Shown piece after piece: positions 9,823 through 19,245 of a stretch of DNA of 64,000 nt. The DNA lies in contig JAKOGY010000001.1 in NCBI GenBank assembly GCA_028658405.1, forward strand, positions 40,481 through 104,480. The letters are read 5' to 3'. Origin of the DNA: Dolichospermum sp. ST_sed8 (lineage in GTDB: Bacteria > Cyanobacteriota > Cyanobacteriia > Cyanobacteriales > Nostocaceae). The notes under the pieces are model-generated. The model worked only from the letters and a program-made list of their open reading frames with translations, had not been told where the DNA came from and searched no databases. The first letter of the stretch is position 1, and every line of letters starts with the position of its first letter. The position numbers and the translations under genes are program-made.

Positions 9823-12765
9823 ATGTCAGAAAATCTAGCTGCTTCTTTAAACGATGTGCTTCCAAACGCTCACAATAGCCAGAATACTATCCGCATTCGG
9901 GGCGCTAGGCAGCATAATCTGAAAAATATTGATTTGGAATTACCCCGCGATCGCTTGATTGTCTTTACTGGCGTTTCTGGTTCGGGTAAATCGTCTTTGG
10001 CGTTTGATACCATCTTCGCGGAAGGTCAACGCCGTTATGTGGAATCCCTGAGCGCTTATGCTCGGCAATTTTTGGGACAGTTGGATAAACCTGATGTGGA
10101 AGCAATCGAAGGTTTGAGTCCAGCAATTTCCATTGACCAAAAATCAACTTCCCACAATCCTCGTTCCACGGTGGGGACGGTGACGGAAATTTATGATTAT
10201 CTGCGATTGTTATATGGTCGCGCTGGTGAACCCCATTGTCCGCTGTGCGATCGCTCTATTGCTCCCCAGACCATTGACCAGATGTGCGATCGCATCATGG
10301 AACTTCCCGACCGGACCCGCTTCCAAATCTTAGCCCCTGTGGTGCGCGGTAAGAAGGGAACTCACCGCAAATTAATTTCTAGTTTAGCTGCTCAAGGTTT
10401 TGCTCGTTTGCGGGTAAATGGAGAGGTCAGAGAGCTATCAGATTCCATTGAGTTAGACAAAAATAATACACATACTATAGAACTGGTTATTGACAGATTA
10501 GTTAAAAAAGAAGGTCTACAAGAACGTTTAGTAGATTCTCTAGCAACTTGTCTTAAGCAATCTCACGGCATTGCCATGATTGAGGTATTAAAAGATACAT
10601 TTGATAAGATAGCGCAGGAGCGGTCTGATAGTAAGTATATAACAACTGAGGCAGAAAGTCAAGATATTTCGGAACAAGAATTACCCACAGAAATGGTATT
10701 TTCTGAAAACTTTGCTTGTCCCGAACATGGTGCGGTAATGGAAGAATTATCCCCGCGTTTATTTTCTTTTAATTCACCTTATGGAGCTTGTCCCCATTGT
10801 CATGGGATAGGAACTTTAAGAAGATTTTCACCGGAGTTGGTTGTACCTAACACAGATTCGCCGATGTATGCGGCAATTGCCCCTTGGTCAGAAAAGGAAA
10901 ACTCCTATTATTTGGAGTTGCTGTATGCTGTGGGCTTGAATTATGGCTTTGAGTTACAAACACAATGGGGTAAGTTGACACCAGAACAGCAAAAAATTGT
11001 TTTGTATGGGGAAGAAAATAAGAAAACTACAGAAGAGAAAAAGCAGAGTTTCAAAGGTGTAATTCCCATTTTACAAAGACAGTATGAAGGAGGAACAGAG
11101 TTAGTTAAACAGAAATTAGAAGAATATTTAATTGACCAACCCTGCGAAGTTTGCGGAGGGAAAAGATTAAAAGCAGAAGCCTTAGCAGTGAAGTTAGGAC
11201 AATATGGAATTTTAGATTTTACCAGCGTTTCCATTCGGGAATGTCGGGAAAGAGTAGATAAAGTAAAATTGAGCGATCGCCAAACCCAAATTGCTGATTT
11301 AGTTCTCAGAGAAGTTAGATCTAGATTACAATTTTTATTAGATGTTGGTTTAGATTATCTCACCTTAGATCGTCCCGCTATGACATTATCAGGTGGAGAA
11401 GCGCAACGGATTCGATTAGCTACACAAATCGGTTCTGGACTAACAGGAGTTCTTTACGTTTTAGACGAACCAAGTATCGGGTTACATCAACGAGATAATG
11501 GAAAATTACTGAAAACATTAACAAAATTACGGGATTTAGGAAATACCTTAATAGTCGTCGAACATGACGAAGAAACTATTCGTGCAGCTAACTATATAGT
11601 TGATATTGGTCCTGGGGCTGGAATTCACGGGGGACATATTATTTCTCAAGGAAGTTTAGAGAATTTATTAAATGCCGAAGAGTCTTTAACTGGTGCTTAT
11701 TTATCAGGAAGAAGAGTTATAAGTACCCCAACTAAAAGAAGAGAAGGAAATGGCCGGGCTTTAACTATTAGAAATGCCCGTCGCAACAACTTACAAAATA
11801 TAGATGTAGAAATTCCCTTGGGGAAACTTGTATCTGTTACAGGTGTTTCTGGTTCAGGAAAATCTACCTTAATTAACGAATTACTTTATCCGGCATTACA
11901 ACATCATTTACTCAAAAAAGCTCCTGCACCCAAAGATATAGATGAAATTAAAGGTTTAAACTGCGTTGACAAAGCCATTGTCATTGACCAATCACCTATT
12001 GGGAGAACTCCCCGTTCTAACCCCGCAACTTACACCGGAGTTTTCGATATAATTCGTGATATCTTTTCCCAAACTGTAGAGGCAAAAACCAGAGGTTATA
12101 AACCTGGACAATTTTCTTTCAATGTCAAAGGTGGACGTTGTGAAGCTTGTAGTGGACAAGGTGTAAATGTCATTGAAATGAATTTTCTTCCTGACGTTTA
12201 CGTCCAATGTGAAATTTGCAAAGGTGCGAGATATAACCGCGAAACTTTGCAAGTTAAATATAAAGATAAATCAATTTCTGATGTTTTGAATATGACAGTT
12301 GAAGAAGCATTAGCTTTCTGTCAAAACATTCCTAAAGCCGTAACTAGATTACAGACGTTAGTAGATGTCGGTTTGGGTTATGTGCAGTTAGGACAACCAG
12401 CGACAACTTTATCTGGAGGGGAAGCACAACGGGTGAAGTTAGCTACAGAATTATCTCGACGCGCAACAGGAAAGACTTTGTATTTAATAGATGAACCGAC
12501 TACAGGTTTATCTTTTTATGATGTTCACAAATTATTAGATGTTTTGCAAAGATTGGTAGATAAAGGCAATTCAATTTTAGTCATTGAACATAATTTAGAT
12601 GTAATTCGTTGTTCCGATTGGGTAATAGATTTAGGACCAGAAGGAGGAGATAAAGGCGGAGAACTTATTGCCGCAGGAACGCCAGAAGATGTGGCAAAAA
12701 ATCCCCGTTCATATACTGGACAATATTTACAGGAGGTCTTGAAGCAATATCCAGCGGTAAGCTAA
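9823..12765 (+). CDS. uvrA: UvrABC excinuclease subunit A
   Basis: A 980-residue UvrA, full length. It contains two ABC ATPase modules (first Walker A GVSGSGKSS near residue 50, second GVSGSGKSTL) and two signature stretches TLSGGEAQRI and TLSGGEAQRVKLA. The zinc-binding cysteines appear as CPLC, CPHC, CEVC and CEAC/CEIC pairs. UvrA scans DNA for bulky lesions with UvrB in nucleotide excision repair in the cytoplasm. The start ATG at 9823 precedes the conserved IRIRGARQHNLKNIDLELP. The gene is divergent from the DUF262 operon and is followed by a tandem-repeat array rather than a simple terminator. Confidence 0.98.
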   Translation: MSENLAASLNDVLPNAHNSQNTIRIRGARQHNLKNIDLELPRDRLIVFTGVSGSGKSSLAFDTIFAEGQRRYVESLSAYARQFLGQLDKPDVEAIEGLSPAISIDQKSTSHNPRSTVGTVTEIYDYLRLLYGRAGEPHCPLCDRSIAPQTIDQMCDRIMELPDRTRFQILAPVVRGKKGTHRKLISSLAAQGFARLRVNGEVRELSDSIELDKNNTHTIELVIDRLVKKEGLQERLVDSLATCLKQSHGIAMIEVLKDTFDKIAQERSDSKYITTEAESQDISEQELPTEMVFSENFACPEHGAVMEELSPRLFSFNSPYGACPHCHGIGTLRRFSPELVVPNTDSPMYAAIAPWSEKENSYYLELLYAVGLNYGFELQTQWGKLTPEQQKIVLYGEENKKTTEEKKQSFKGVIPILQRQYEGGTELVKQKLEEYLIDQPCEVCGGKRLKAEALAVKLGQYGILDFTSVSIRECRERVDKVKLSDRQTQIADLVLREVRSRLQFLLDVGLDYLTLDRPAMTLSGGEAQRIRLATQIGSGLTGVLYVLDEPSIGLHQRDNGKLLKTLTKLRDLGNTLIVVEHDEETIRAANYIVDIGPGAGIHGGHIISQGSLENLLNAEESLTGAYLSGRRVISTPTKRREGNGRALTIRNARRNNLQNIDVEIPLGKLVSVTGVSGSGKSTLINELLYPALQHHLLKKAPAPKDIDEIKGLNCVDKAIVIDQSPIGRTPRSNPATYTGVFDIIRDIFSQTVEAKTRGYKPGQFSFNVKGGRCEACSGQGVNVIEMNFLPDVYVQCEICKGARYNRETLQVKYKDKSISDVLNMTVEEALAFCQNIPKAVTRLQTLVDVGLGYVQLGQPATTLSGGEAQRVKLATELSRRATGKTLYLIDEPTTGLSFYDVHKLLDVLQRLVDKGNSILVIEHNLDVIRCSDWVIDLGPEGGDKGGELIAAGTPEDVAKNPRSYTGQYLQEVLKQYPAVS

Positions 12766-12767
12766 AA

Positions 12768-13201
12768 AACGTCTGAACTATGATTTGCCTGATTAATTTG
12801 ATTTTTGTGATTAATTAATCATCTAAATCAACGTTTGAACTATGATTTGTGTGATTAATTTGATTTTTGTGATTAATTAATCATCTAAATCAACGTCTGA
12901 ACTATGATTTGTGTGATTAATTTGATTTTTGTGATTAATTAATCATCTAAATCAACGTCTGAACTATGATTTGTGTGATTAATTTGATTTTTGTGATTAA
13001 TTAATCATCTAAATCAACGTCTGAACTATGATTTGCGTGATTAATTTGATTTTTGTAATTAATTAATCATCTAAATCAAAAAAATCACAGTTCAGACACT
13101 AATTTGATTTTTGTAATTAATTAATCATCTAAATCATCTAAATCAAAAAAATCACAGTTCAGACATTATTCACAGTTTAGACATTATTCACAGTTTAGAC
13201 A
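12768..13201. repeat. 62-bp tandem repeat array with palindromic core, between convergent genes
   Basis: Five near-identical 62-bp units start at 12771, 12833, 12895, 12957 and 13019 (GTCTGAACTATGATTTG...). A degenerate sixth copy and shortened inverted pieces (AATCACAGTTCAGAC) follow up to 13201. Each unit contains the perfect 12-base palindrome GATTAATTAATC. The closing AAAAATCACAGTTCAGAC at about 13079-13097 is the reverse complement of a unit head, so the array is flanked by inverted ends. It fills the space between uvrA and the convergent ABC1-kinase gene and may act as a two-way terminator. There is no spacer/repeat alternation, so this is not CRISPR. Confidence 0.9.
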
Positions 13202-15190
13202 TTATTCAGATACTAATAACTCCCGAATTATCCGAGTTACAGCTTTTTGAGTAACGCGAGTAGCAATTTGTTGACCTAAAAGTTGAACTCCTGGATTAAC
13301 AATGAGTTGGGCTAATTGAGGAGCAAATTTCGTCACATCAAAGCCTTTAGTTTCTCTGAGAATACCCGCAATGCGTTTAATATATTCTAAGGTTTGTTGT
13401 TGTTCAACAGTTGCTGAGGGAATTTGATTGACTGCGGTTAATCCTACCCTTTCTCGAAGTACATAAGTGAAGCTGTGTAAGGCATTTTTACTAACAGCAT
13501 CTACACTATTAAAAAATTCATCAACTAATCTCTCACGAATAAATGAACCTCGTTCAGAAGAGAGAAATTCTACTCCTTGATTAACGACTAAATTCAGATC
13601 ATATTCTTGATTACTGCGGGCATTTTTTAAGAGGTTCTCCAAACGATTCCAGCGGAATTTACCATCTTTAAACAGTAACTCTTGTAATGATGTTCTTAAT
13701 TCATTTGAGGGGTCTGTTAATAACCTTTTAGCAACATAAGGATAAGCTTCACTAAGAACTTTGAAATCGGGATCTATATAAATTGCAATCCCTTCCAAAG
13801 TCACAAGAGAACGAATAATTAAAGCGTAATAGGGGGGGACGCGGAACGGATATTCATACATTAAAGCCGATAAATCATCGGTGATGCTTTTAATATTCAA
13901 ATCCGCTACACTTGCACCTTCAGCATTAGCAAATACCTTTGCAAAAGCCGGAACAATAGGGGTAAGGTCTATATCTGGAGTTAGGAATTCTAACTTTACA
14001 TAGTCTTTTGCTAAACTATCAAATTCTCGGTTAATAACGTGAACAATTGCCTCAATTAAACCATAACGTTGAGCAGGTTTAACTTCGCTCATCATGCCAA
14101 AATCGAGATAAGCTAATTTACCATCCATAGTAGCTAATAAGTTACCTGGGTGGGGGTCAGCGTGGAAAAATCCGTGTTCTAATAATTGCCGCAAAGAACA
14201 TTGAACGCCAACTTCAATTAAATACCGCGCATTGATTCCTAAAGCCGCAATTTTTTCGGGTTGAGTTAATTTGATACCGTTAATCCACTCCATCGTTAAA
14301 ACGCGACGGTTGGTGTATTCCCAATAAATTTTTGGTACATAAATATCCTTCATGTGACCATATAATTCAAAGAAACGTTCGGCATTTTCACCTTCATGAA
14401 TATAATCCATTTCTTCAAAAATGCGATCGCCTAACTCATCCAAAATCCCGACTAAATCACTGCGGACCCGCTGCATTTTCCGCTGTATCCAACCAGCCAG
14501 ATTTCGCAAAATATACAAATCTATCGTAATTCGTTCTCGTAAATCTGGACGTTGTACCTTAATCGCTACTTCTTCCCCAGTTTTCAATCTTCCTTTATAT
14601 ACCTGTCCCAAGGAAGCTGCTGCAATGGGTTGTCCAGAAAATTCTGCATAAATTTCTGACGGTGGCGCTCCCAATTCTTCCTCAATAAATTGGTAAGCTA
14701 TTTCATTAGGAAAAGCTGGTAATTGATCTTGGAGTCTAGTTAATTCCTCTAAATAAGTTGGTGGTACTAAATCTGGTCTAGTAGATAAAGCCTGACCAAT
14801 TTTAATGTAAGCTGGACCCAATTTTGTTAATAATTCTCGAAGTTGAATAGCGCGACGAAGTTCATTTTTAACTAAAAGTCCCCATTGCTTATCCCACCAC
14901 AACCCAAAAACAAAGGAAAGAATTGGTTTGAGAACTGTGAGAATCCGCCGTAAAACTTGCAGAAATCGCCCACGATACTGCTCTTGTATTTCCACAGGAT
15001 CATACAGCACCGACTCCGGTTCAGATCCCGCACTCACCCGCGCCTTGTGTCTTGGCTCTCGTGAAGCTTCTGCCGATTTGATTACTACCGTCTGTGTACT
15101 TTGTTCCGCTACCACTTCAATTAAGGACAATTCGCCTCCGCGACTGTCCTCCTGACTTGTTCGAGAACTAGGGGGAAGTGTCTTAACCAT
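13202..15190 (-). CDS. ABC1/UbiB-family atypical protein kinase
   Basis: A 662-residue ABC1K (AarF/UbiB/COQ8-like) kinase. Family signatures are visible in order: the KxGQ motif in KIGQALSTRPD, the Ala-rich loop AAASLGQVYKG replacing the P-loop, VAIKVQ with the ATP-binding lysine, the catalytic loop HGFFHADPHPGNLL, and LDFGMMSE with the metal-binding Asp. A hydrophobic segment near residues 85-97 (ILSFVFGLWW) may associate with membrane. Cyanobacteria and plastids carry several paralogues linked to prenylquinone/tocopherol metabolism and stress; which one this is cannot be told. Start is ATG at 15190. The C-terminal end abuts the tandem-repeat array. Confidence 0.93.
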   Translation of the reverse strand: MVKTLPPSSRTSQEDSRGGELSLIEVVAEQSTQTVVIKSAEASREPRHKARVSAGSEPESVLYDPVEIQEQYRGRFLQVLRRILTVLKPILSFVFGLWWDKQWGLLVKNELRRAIQLRELLTKLGPAYIKIGQALSTRPDLVPPTYLEELTRLQDQLPAFPNEIAYQFIEEELGAPPSEIYAEFSGQPIAAASLGQVYKGRLKTGEEVAIKVQRPDLRERITIDLYILRNLAGWIQRKMQRVRSDLVGILDELGDRIFEEMDYIHEGENAERFFELYGHMKDIYVPKIYWEYTNRRVLTMEWINGIKLTQPEKIAALGINARYLIEVGVQCSLRQLLEHGFFHADPHPGNLLATMDGKLAYLDFGMMSEVKPAQRYGLIEAIVHVINREFDSLAKDYVKLEFLTPDIDLTPIVPAFAKVFANAEGASVADLNIKSITDDLSALMYEYPFRVPPYYALIIRSLVTLEGIAIYIDPDFKVLSEAYPYVAKRLLTDPSNELRTSLQELLFKDGKFRWNRLENLLKNARSNQEYDLNLVVNQGVEFLSSERGSFIRERLVDEFFNSVDAVSKNALHSFTYVLRERVGLTAVNQIPSATVEQQQTLEYIKRIAGILRETKGFDVTKFAPQLAQLIVNPGVQLLGQQIATRVTQKAVTRIIRELLVSE

Positions 15191-15348
15191 TATGAAGAAG
15201 CCACCAGTTAGATCAACGTTGTTAAATATTGTAACAATATCTTGTCTTTTCAGGATATCTTCAACAATTAGAAATTATTGTTTCTATCTTGCTTGCTGAT
15301 AAGCGTATTTTAGTATATACAAGCATGGATTGAATTGGATAAGTACAT

Positions 15349-16168
15349 TTAAGGACGTTCATGTAGAAACCAAGTATCACTTTTGAATAATGCACAGGCA
15401 TGATCTTCAAGAGAAATACCAGGTAACATAGTCGTACAAGGAGCAATTATTTCTTGTTCAATTGCTAATTGCAAGGCTTCTTGACAAGTTTTTGGTTTAT
15501 TCTTGACTGTCAACTGTAACATAGTTCCGTAATGACAAACCAACTCTATTTGATATTTTTTATGCCAATATTTTAACATAGCCATAACTTTATCACTGCC
15601 TAAAGATTCTGCACCATACCAATGTAAATAAGCCAGTATTTCCCAACTATTTTGAACAGGTAATAATAGTAATACTAAAGGTTGATCAATAGGCTCATAC
15701 CATTCTAAATATATCAAATCAGTTAAATTCTGTTCTTGACTTTGTTGCTCTAAAAATACCAGTTTTTTGTTAAACTCTTCTGGAGTTATTTCTGTTTTTC
15801 CATGTAAAAAATCCTGAACATTAATTTTATCAATTTTTGTGATTAATTCTGAGATACTATTATTTTTATATGAATGGTCAATTAGTTCTTGTTGATATCC
15901 AAAACGGCAAAATAAATCACTATTAATAACATCATTTGCCCAATTTGCGGTTTTCCCGAACCAACAGGTAACTATGAGCGGATAAAGTTGAGTTTGAGAA
16001 AAAATTTCTCATTATTTCCCATGCCTCTAGCTTATTATCAATATCAATATCAATCTCCATTGCCAAAGCTATTTTTTCGGTTTCTGGTATTTTGATTTCA
16101 ATGATTTGCGTTTCTGCAATAATTGTATTCTTGATAATTTGTTTGATATCGTTGATTGGCAGATTCAT
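15349..16168 (-). pseudogene. DUF4253 gene with a single frameshift in a homopolymer
   Basis: Two frames join into one ~272-residue protein. The 5' part runs from ATG 16168 (MNLPINDIKQIIKNTI...) to EAWEIMRNF near 16000. There the coding strand has six Ts (plus-strand A-run 15999-16004). Reading five Ts gives SQTQLYPLIVTCWFGKTANW and then an open frame through DLIYLEWYEPIDQPLVLLLL to the stop at 15349. The C-terminal half matches the DUF4253 pattern (NSWEILAYLHWYG, KYWHKKYQIELVCHYG, EALQLAIEQE, final WFLHERP). Function of the domain is unknown; some relatives look like immunity/SUKH-type proteins. It is either a real slippage mutation or a sequencing error; the rest is intact. Confidence 0.75.
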
Positions 16169-16238
16169 AATGATTGACAAAATTGAAAATATTAATATAA
16201 TAATTTTATCCTAAAAATACAAATTTTATCATAAAAAA

Positions 16239-17195
16239 ATGAGTAAACATCTTGCAGGTAAGATAGCATTAGTAACAGGTGCTACCAGAGGTATTGGTAA
16301 GGGAATTGCAATTGGATTAGGTGAAGCAGGTGCTACTGTGTATGTTACGGGACGCACTCTTGAACCTAATCATGATAGTCTTGGTGGTAGTCTACAAGAA
16401 ACTGAAACCGCTGTTAGAGAAGCTGGTGGTATTTGTATTTCTGTGCAAGTTGATCATAGTGATGATGAGCAAATTCAGCAACTTTTTGCCCGAATTGAGA
16501 GAGAACAGAATGGTCAATTAGATATTCTAGTTAACAATGTTTATGCAGGTGTAAAAGCCATAAGAGAAGCATTTGGTAAACCTTTTTGGGAATCAGAACC
16601 AAGTTTTTGGGATGCTACTAATAATGTGGGTTTACGAAGTCATTATGTAGCGAGTATTTATGCCGCAAGGATGATGACAAAACGGAAAGAGGGGATTATT
16701 TTCACTATTTCTTCTTGGGGAGGAATGTCTTATATTTTTAATGTTCCCTATGGTGTGGGAAAAAGTGCCTGTGATAGATTAGCCGCAGATATGGCTAAAG
16801 AATTAAAAGAGTATGATGTAACTTCTCTGGCTATTTATCCGGGGATTGTGGGGACAGAACAGATTACAAGTTTTGCGAAAGAACAGAGTGCAGAAAATGG
16901 TAATTCTTCATCATTTGGTGATGGTTATAATTGGGAAACACCGTTATTTACTGGGAGAGCGATCGCTTGTTTAGCATCTGATGATAACATTATCAAATAT
17001 ACAGGTAAAATTCAAATTGTGGCTGAGGTTGCCAAGAGATATAAAATTGTAGATGAGAATGGCAATCTTCCCGTATCTTTGCGTTCTTTGCGGTTTATTT
17101 TAGCAAGGGGAATACCTGGTTTGAGAAATTATGCTTGGCTGATTCCTGATTTAACAATACCTTGGTTATTTATTCTGTTTTCTAAATTTTTATAA
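16239..17195 (+). CDS. Short-chain dehydrogenase/reductase (DHRS1-like)
   Basis: A 318-residue SDR. The NAD(P)-binding motif TGATRGIG is at residues 13-20, the structural NNV at 99-101, and the catalytic triad appears as Ser158/159 (TISSWGG), Tyr171 and Lys175 (YGVGK). The sequence order SSWGG-x-SYIFNVPYGVGKSACDRLA matches the DHRS1-like clade. The C-terminal extension (about residues 275-318, RSLRFILARGIPGL..., ending in a hydrophobic LTIPWLFILFSKFL) may be a membrane-associated tail. The substrate is unknown. It is divergent from the DUF4253 gene with only 58-70 bases between starts. Confidence 0.9.
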   Translation: MSKHLAGKIALVTGATRGIGKGIAIGLGEAGATVYVTGRTLEPNHDSLGGSLQETETAVREAGGICISVQVDHSDDEQIQQLFARIEREQNGQLDILVNNVYAGVKAIREAFGKPFWESEPSFWDATNNVGLRSHYVASIYAARMMTKRKEGIIFTISSWGGMSYIFNVPYGVGKSACDRLAADMAKELKEYDVTSLAIYPGIVGTEQITSFAKEQSAENGNSSSFGDGYNWETPLFTGRAIACLASDDNIIKYTGKIQIVAEVAKRYKIVDENGNLPVSLRSLRFILARGIPGLRNYAWLIPDLTIPWLFILFSKFL

Positions 17196-17371
17196 AAATA
17201 GTATACAATGAATAAAAAGTTCTCAAGTAGTGGATAAAATCATGGTTAACCAACTTTTAATCAATGATATTGATAATTGTGATGTATCAGATGTCATTAA
17301 TTTTTTTCCTTGGACTGTGGCACTTGTGTAAGCTATACTTTTTTGCTTCTTGTCCACCTATTAGTGTACAA
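17196..17371. other. Non-coding gap after the SDR gene
   Basis: About 175 bases with no credible gene. A 29-codon frame at 17242-17331 (MVNQLLINDIDNCDVSDVIN...) is too short and unsupported. I see no clear terminator hairpin. Confidence 0.4.
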
Positions 17372-17539
17372 TTAATTGATAAAACCAGCTAGTGGATCAT
17401 TGATCAAGTTTTCATCCTTCTTTGTCTGAGAATTAGATATCAGAACATGAAGAAACTGTAATACCTGACTAAGTTGTTCATCAGGAATTTGATTGATTTC
17501 TTCTAATACTATTTGTCGAAGATTTGCAATGGTACTCAT
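17372..17539 (-). CDS. Small orphan antitoxin-like protein (DUF2281-type)
   Basis: A 55-residue frame: it begins MSTIANLRQIVLEEINQIPD, continues EQLSQVLQFLHVL and ends NDPLAGFIN. The pattern 'LRQIVLEEINQIPDEQLSQVLQFL' is the two-helix look of DUF2281/VapB-like antitoxins; the ending DPLAGF is also common in that group. No PIN or RelE toxin follows it on the minus strand. It is preceded by TACTCC-type sequence on the coding side (TTTACTCCTATG), giving a CTCC/GGAG-like spacing that is not a clear RBS. It is either an orphan antitoxin or the survivor of a decayed pair. Confidence 0.6.
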   Translation of the reverse strand: MSTIANLRQIVLEEINQIPDEQLSQVLQFLHVLISNSQTKKDENLINDPLAGFIN

Positions 17540-17726
17540 AGGAGTAAACTTAAATTATTGGTACTACCTTCGATTATAATATAACCCACATTCAGTTAAA
17601 GCTATATTTAGCTATTGCTTGCCTGAAATTGATTTTTTGGCGGTAAGTTTTAACGAGCTTAGTTTTATCTTCATGAAATTAGGTTAAAATCCGACTATTG
17701 GCAATTTTAGGTATAAAAACTAGATT
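17540..17726. other. Intergenic region upstream of the pentapeptide-repeat gene
   Basis: An AT-rich, 187-base gap between the divergent small antitoxin-like gene and the pentapeptide-repeat gene. It must hold both promoters, but I could not single out convincing -35/-10 elements or repeats. Confidence 0.35.
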
Positions 17727-19136
17727 ATGGCAAATGATAAGCATTTAGCAATACTAAGGCAAGGTATAGAGGTTTGGAATAATTGGGTATTTCCAACATA
17801 CAATTTAACACGCATAAGCCCGAATCTGAGTGAGGCTAACCTGAGTGGTGTTAACCTGCGTGGTGCTAACCTGTATTACACGAACCTGAGTAATGCTAAC
17901 CTGAGTGGTGCTGACCTGCGTGAGACTTACCTGTATGCTGCTGACCTGAGCGGTGCTGACCTTCGTGATGCAAACCTCACACAGGTAACTCCTGATATAC
18001 GTCTCAGAGATTCTTCTCATAGTCCAAGAACTGACTTCAGTAAAGCTAACCTGAGTAATGCTAATCTGAGTAGCGCTTACCTTCGAGCAGCTAACCTGAG
18101 TAATGCTAATCTGAGTAGTGCTTGCCTTCATGAGGCTAACCTGAGTGATGCTAACCTTCGCGGTGCTTGCCTTCATGAGGCTAACCTGAGTAATGCTAAC
18201 CTTCACGGTGCTGACCTACGTGATGCTAATCTGCGTGATGCTCACCTAATCGGTGCTGACCTAAGCTACGCTAACTTGAGTTGCAATAACTTAAGTACGT
18301 TAGACCTGCGAGATGCTAACTTGTATGGTGTTAACCTGAGCAACGCAAACCTGAGCAACGCAAACCTGAGTGGCGCTGACCTGAGTGATGCTGATTTATC
18401 AAAGTCGCAAGTAATAGGTACAAATTTTCACAATGCCAATATTACAGGCGCTTGTATAAAAGACTGGCATATTAATAGTGAAACCAAATTAGATACAATA
18501 GTTTGTAACTTTGTTTATCTTTTTTATTATGATATTTGTTATTGGGAACATCCTGTGATAGTAGACCAATTTGGTTATGAAGGAGAATACAGACAACAAG
18601 AAAGTAGAATACCTTTAAACGGTGATTTTGCTCCTGGAGAGTTTGCAAGTTTATACAAAAATATTCTAGAAAGTACAGATTTAATTTTACGCAAAAATAT
18701 CCAAAGACCACAACTTCAAATATCAAAATTAGATACTACTATTAATAACCAGGGGATTGAATTTTATTCAAATTCAAAAATTCACACTTGGCAAAATCTA
18801 CGCTTTCGCTCAAAAACAGAAATCAAAATTGCTGAAGCATTAGACAGAACTGGAGTTTTATTTGTACCCAACTCATTAGCACGACTCAACACAGCCAAAG
18901 GTAGAGAAAATAAAGAAGCTGATTTCCTCATTTGTTATAACGGTAAATGGGGAGTTTTGGAAGTTGATGGACCCTTTCACACCGCAGAACGCAGAGTTGA
19001 AGAACAAGAAAGAGAACGCATTTTCAAAAAAAACGGGATCAAAGTTGTAGAAAGATTTGATTCTGAAAGATGTTATAACCATCCTGATGAAGTAGTGCAG
19101 GAATTTTTCAAAATGATAGAAATTGGATATTCTTAA
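17727..19136 (+). CDS. Pentapeptide-repeat protein fused to a PD-(D/E)XK nuclease-like domain
   Basis: A 469-residue protein in three parts. The N-terminus (KHLAILRQGIEVWNNW) is the short leader typical of cyanobacterial pentapeptide-repeat proteins. Residues about 30-245 are an A(N/D)LS/R-type pentapeptide array forming a right-handed quadrilateral helix. After a linker, residues about 350-469 contain FRSKTEIKIAEALDRTGVLF, then D399 in EADFLICYNGKWG and E412-V-D414 in VLEVDGPFH, then ERERIFKKNGIKVVERFD. That D...ExD layout is the PD-(D/E)XK/DUF559-like nuclease core. A DNA-mimic-like repeat arm joined to a nuclease suggests a DNA-directed role; function is inference. The repeated DNA creates a long open frame on the other strand that is not a gene. 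Confidence 0.85.
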   Translation: MANDKHLAILRQGIEVWNNWVFPTYNLTRISPNLSEANLSGVNLRGANLYYTNLSNANLSGADLRETYLYAADLSGADLRDANLTQVTPDIRLRDSSHSPRTDFSKANLSNANLSSAYLRAANLSNANLSSACLHEANLSDANLRGACLHEANLSNANLHGADLRDANLRDAHLIGADLSYANLSCNNLSTLDLRDANLYGVNLSNANLSNANLSGADLSDADLSKSQVIGTNFHNANITGACIKDWHINSETKLDTIVCNFVYLFYYDICYWEHPVIVDQFGYEGEYRQQESRIPLNGDFAPGEFASLYKNILESTDLILRKNIQRPQLQISKLDTTINNQGIEFYSNSKIHTWQNLRFRSKTEIKIAEALDRTGVLFVPNSLARLNTAKGRENKEADFLICYNGKWGVLEVDGPFHTAERRVEEQERERIFKKNGIKVVERFDSERCYNHPDEVVQEFFKMIEIGYS

Positions 19137-19245
19137 AACTTCCTTTCTTCCTTCGTGTACTTCGCGTCTTCGTGGTTCATTTACTCCATATTCTTCCATC
19201 ACAACAGAAATAGTGTAAAATTGAATTCAAAACCACACACAAAAT

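Noticed and set aside
12768..13201. CRISPR array
   Set aside because: The units are contiguous 62-bp copies with no variable spacers; this is a plain tandem repeat.
17242..17331. 29-codon frame MVNQLLINDIDNCDVSDVIN
   Set aside because: Too short, with no ribosome-binding site or family match.
17805..18206. Long open frame on the minus strand of repeated 'VSITQVS' type
   Set aside because: It is the mirror of the pentapeptide-repeat coding sequence; the periodic A(N/D)LS codons leave the opposite strand open. No start signal or family match.
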